Source of the DNA: Cephalothrix simula
Lineage: Eukaryota; Nemertea; Palaeonemertea; Archinemertea; Cephalotrichidae
Direction: 5' to 3'
Assembly (NCBI GenBank): GCA_035591015.1
Contig: JAXIUW010186182.1
Location: 2,256-12,357 of the forward strand
Length of the DNA stretch: 10,102 bases
Part shown: piece after piece, positions 8,565-10,102 of the stretch
Numbering within the stretch: the stretch's first letter is position 1
Layout of the letters: the number at the start of each line of letters is the position of its first letter
The notes under the pieces: generated by a model
What the model was told of the DNA's origin: nothing
Seen by the model: only the letters and a program-made list of their open reading frames with translations
Database searches by the model: none
Position numbers and translations under genes: made by a program

Positions 8565-8656
8565 TAGGATTTTAAAAAATATAGGGAGATTTTCGGCAAG
8601 GTTTGAAAATATATAGGGCATATTTCTATCTGACTGTAATACATTCATATGCCCTA
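8565..8656. repeat. Small direct and inverted repeats
   Basis: AAAATATAGGGAGATTT and AAAATATATAGGGCATATT are imperfect direct copies about 30 bp apart. TAGGGCATA (8614-8622) is perfectly inverted at 8648-8656. The structure is short and may be chance or a decayed mobile element. Confidence 0.4.
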
Positions 8657-8659
8657 AAC

Positions 8660-9164
8660 CAAGAATGTCGGCAACCAGCTGCTATATCTTACTATAAAAT
8701 AAACAGTGTTATAATCGGCGAACAATCCCGAAGCAATTCTATTTCTTGTTCGGTCTAAACATAAAAGATCTAAGCGATGCCTATTCTTTCCATGCATTCT
8801 TGCCTAAACCCAACTGTTTTTGAGATTTAAGCCTCTAAAAAGTCTATTTTCGTAATTTCAATATCTAATATCTTTATTTACGAGCAGATCTATACAAAAC
8901 ATGCACCCAATTATTCGAATGGCACGATGCTGGTTTTTTCAATTTAGGTGAGTTGAATTTTTGCGATTGCGCATGCGCGTATCTCGGAAAGTAACAATTA
9001 GTCGACTTTTTAAAAAAACAGTCCTGATCCTGTAAATGGCAACCCTTGCCGAGACCATTGCACCAAAAATCTCCCTTGGGTTAAGACTTAATCGAATTTC
9101 GGTGAGATTTAGCGAAATTTTGTCTAAAATCTACGAATATTTTCAAGTTCCCCCAATTCGTTCA
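8660..9164. other. Upstream intron or flank, no gene recognised
   Basis: Both strands were scanned for earlier Rab6 exons (P-loop GKTSL, TIGIDF, WDTAGQERF, YDIT) and none was seen. The 74-codon open frame at 9036-9260 runs into the left arm of the foldback and has no recognisable family. A single palindromic TGCGCATGCGCG lies at 8968-8979. Confidence 0.55.
8968..8979. promoter_or_regulatory. NRF1-type site TGCGCATGCGCG
   Basis: A perfect match to the palindromic consensus bound by nuclear respiratory factor 1, standing out in AT-rich surroundings. In animals such sites usually lie in promoters, but no transcription start or first exon is seen nearby, so its function is unproven. Confidence 0.3.
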
Positions 9165-9734
9165 GGCTTGTTGTGCTTTACGCCAACGCGAACGCGAACC
9201 AAGACGAGATCTGTAATTCACGAGATATCCGTAAAACACGAGATTTGTAAAACACACTAGTTAACTTTTACCCGAGCTTTTACCCCTTTTTTCTCTATTT
9301 ATCATATATTGCTAAGCAAATCAGATGCGTCGAATAATAATATTAGAGATTTAACATATTTTTATATATAGCCTAACAGAAAAGTGATAGGCATTTTAAA
9401 GGGTGATCAATCTCTAAAAATACGCCTAGGTTAAGCAAATAATACAGATCTTAACTGTTCCTTAAGCATGCTCCTTAACAAGGTTACTGGATGAGAGACA
9501 CCATGTTGTTTAAAATTAACGATTGATCACTCTTTAAAATGCATATCACTTTTCTTTTATATACAAAAATATGTTAAATGCGATTCGACGCATATGATTT
9601 GCTTAGCAATATATGATAAATAAAAAGGGGTAAAAGTTAACTAGCGTGTTTTAAAAATCTCGTGTTATAAAGATCTCGTGAATTACGGATCTCGTCTTGG
9701 TTCGCGTTCGAGTTAGCGTAAAGTACAACAAGCC
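9165..9734. mobile_element. Large foldback element, arms of 248 and 214 bp
   Basis: The left arm 9165-9412 and the right arm 9521-9734 are reverse complements at about 85% with a spacer of 108 bp. Shared blocks include GGCTTGTTGT(G/A)CTTTACG, CGAACGCGAACCAAGACGAG, AATTCACGAGAT, TAGTTAACTTTTACC, TTATCATATATTGCTAAGCA, TGCGTCGAAT, TTTAACATATTTTT, GAAAAGTGATA and GTGATCAATC. The left arm is longer because of a small duplication (CTTTTACCCGAG...) and an AT-rich insertion near 9335. The outer flanks (about 9095-9150 and 9750-9790) may be weakly related as well, so the true ends could be wider. There is no coding sequence. It is a foldback or long-TIR MITE candidate. Confidence 0.85.
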
Positions 9735-9961
9735 ATTCGTCTACTGTCTAAACGAGTTTTCACAAAATGAACGAAAACCGAATTACGAATTCGTTAATTA
9801 TACAGAATGGAAAGGCACCGGGGTAACAAATTCTTCACTCAAGGCAACACCATACCAAAATCTACTATAACACCCTAACTGCATTACTTAGAACCACGAA
9901 GATGAGAAAAAAACTTGGTCGGACGCCCATTGCATTCTCGTCTAAAAATCAACCCGAAATC

Positions 9962-10037
9962 TGACGTCATTGGTTGTAATCCATTCCATTCGGATAGATT
10001 CGAAAGAGCTTTCCTTCTTCCCGGAAATGGGGAAGTG
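9962..10037. promoter_or_regulatory. Cluster of promoter-like motifs (CRE, CCAAT, ETS/STAT)
   Basis: Within 76 bp there is a perfect cAMP response element TGACGTCA (9962-9969), an overlapping inverted CCAAT box (ATTGG, 9969-9973), TTCCCGGAA (10018-10026, a STAT-type palindrome that also holds the ETS core CCGGAA), and GGAAGTG (10031-10037). The flanks are somewhat richer in GC than the introns. This could be an upstream promoter or intronic enhancer of Rab6 or of a gene to the right. No TATA box, initiator or first exon was identified. Confidence 0.3.
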
Positions 10038-10102
10038 AATGGAACGTTCACCTCGTCTTCTTCTAGACTGGGAACCCGCGCTAATTCGCCTTATTTCACA
10101 CT

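Overview
The window is animal genomic DNA, AT-rich and almost entirely non-coding. Spliceosomal introns with standard GT-AG borders, a tRNA-type SINE and a large tandem array all indicate a eukaryote. The one recognisable gene is the conserved Golgi small GTPase Rab6, on the minus strand. Its variable tail and the repeat content would suit a marine invertebrate, possibly a mollusc, but the sequence does not prove the lineage.

Three consecutive internal coding exons of Rab6 are present, read right to left. Exon 8271-8382 runs from the switch-II-distal strand to the G4 motif NKTD. Exon 4567-4660 carries the G5 motif ETSAK. Exon 1562-1631 carries helix 5, beginning LFRRVAAALPGM. Their phases join exactly (AG|A across the first junction, phase 0 across the second), and together they encode about 92 of some 208 residues. 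The exons for the P-loop and switch regions must lie beyond the right edge. The last exon, with the C-terminal prenylated cysteines, must lie beyond the left edge.

Layout: 1-325 is tandem satellite. 340-1560 is intron with a strong hairpin (481-609) and a MITE-like inverted-repeat element (1281-1516). 1562-1631 is an exon. About 1797-4280 is the same satellite again, here organised as roughly 520-540 bp higher-order units, closed by an inverted half-monomer (4283-4353). 4567-4660 is an exon. 4661-8270 is a 3.6 kb intron with a foldback (5526-5794), a minisatellite (about 6690-7022), a short hairpin (7130-7184), a TGTAATA-type repeat (7739-7862) and a tRNA-derived SINE (about 8100-8220). 8271-8382 is an exon. 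The remaining 1.7 kb is upstream intron or flank, with a 68-bp palindromic micro-element bounded by a perfect 10-bp direct repeat (8468-8555), a large foldback (9165-9734) and a small cluster of promoter-like motifs (9962-10037).

I see no second protein gene. The other open frames are short, repetitive or artefacts of the inverted repeats. The most notable feature is the density of inverted-repeat elements inside one housekeeping gene, together with a satellite array that lies on both sides of a conserved 70-bp exon.
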